DNA from: Acinetobacter pecorum
GTDB lineage: Bacteria; Pseudomonadota; Gammaproteobacteria; Pseudomonadales; Moraxellaceae
Assembly: GCF_014837015.1 (NCBI RefSeq)
Contig: NZ_JACSPT010000001.1
Coordinates: 156,621 to 220,620 of the forward strand
DNA: 64,000 bases
Reading direction: 5' to 3'
Position numbers and translations under genes: made by a program. Below, one piece after another: positions 64,000 through 64,000 of this stretch; the first letter of the stretch is position 1; each line of letters opens with the position of its first letter. The notes under the pieces are model-generated. The model did no database searches. It worked only from the letters and a program-made list of their open reading frames with translations, and was not told the DNA's origin.

Positions 64000-64000
64000 A

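Overview
The window is an ordinary chromosomal segment of a gamma-proteobacterium, almost certainly Acinetobacter. The base composition is moderately AT-rich. The gene set fits that genus: adjacent tonB-exbB-exbD, piuA and a pirA-like receptor, metX-metW, ackA-pta, a class I fumarase, and tig-clpP-clpX. No rRNA, tRNA, CRISPR array, prophage or insertion sequence could be recognised. The species cannot be fixed from sequence alone.

Layout. 1-13 kb: glycerate kinase, a Rep/UvrD-type helicase, an RRM protein, two small conserved proteins, a YbaL-type K+ antiporter, rpmB-rpmG, an aldehyde dehydrogenase divergent from a TetR regulator, purU, and the TonB-ExbB-ExbD energy-transducing operon. 13-24.6 kb: msrA, a META lipoprotein, thyA-folA-DUF4105, a lipocalin, a cytoplasmic CHAP/NlpC-like amidase behind a very AT-rich upstream region, a tandem pair of 'MLEFW' membrane proteins, lgt, an NRDE protein, a Tat-exported PhoX phosphatase and tatABC. 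24.8-31 kb: an AEC permease, rdgB, metX-metW-Sel1, and leuA. 31-37 kb: two catecholate TonB-dependent receptors (piuA with its dioxygenase piuC, and a pirA-like gene). 37-43.3 kb: tig, clpP, clpX, a lipoprotein, fumarase and a 28-residue membrane-protein gene. 43.6-64 kb: DUF2171, GNAT, ackA-pta, proA, an alpha/beta hydrolase, a methyltransferase, nagZ, prc, an MHYT-GGDEF-EAL protein, prfC, two RsiV-like lipoproteins, tatD, fabI and the 3' end of secB.

Regulation ties scattered genes together. Fur-like palindromes precede tonB, piuA and the pirA-like gene, so receptors and energy supply would be induced together by iron limitation. PhoB-type direct repeats (TGTCA every 11 bp) precede phoX, tatABC and a short gene at 43234-43320. 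This suggests phosphate starvation raises a Tat-dependent phosphatase, its export machine and an undescribed small membrane protein. leuA is preceded by a predicted promoter whose transcript would begin at a 79-nt inverted repeat, followed by a 31-codon upstream ORF that overlaps the leuA start by ATGA.

The most interesting items are the Pho-box-linked small protein, the Pho-box array in front of tatABC next to phoX, the leuA leader, the leaderless amidase, the ten-unit ATCTTCAA tandem repeat, and the dispersed CTCTCC/GGAGAG palindromic repeats. No coherent new multi-gene defence or secretion system was seen.
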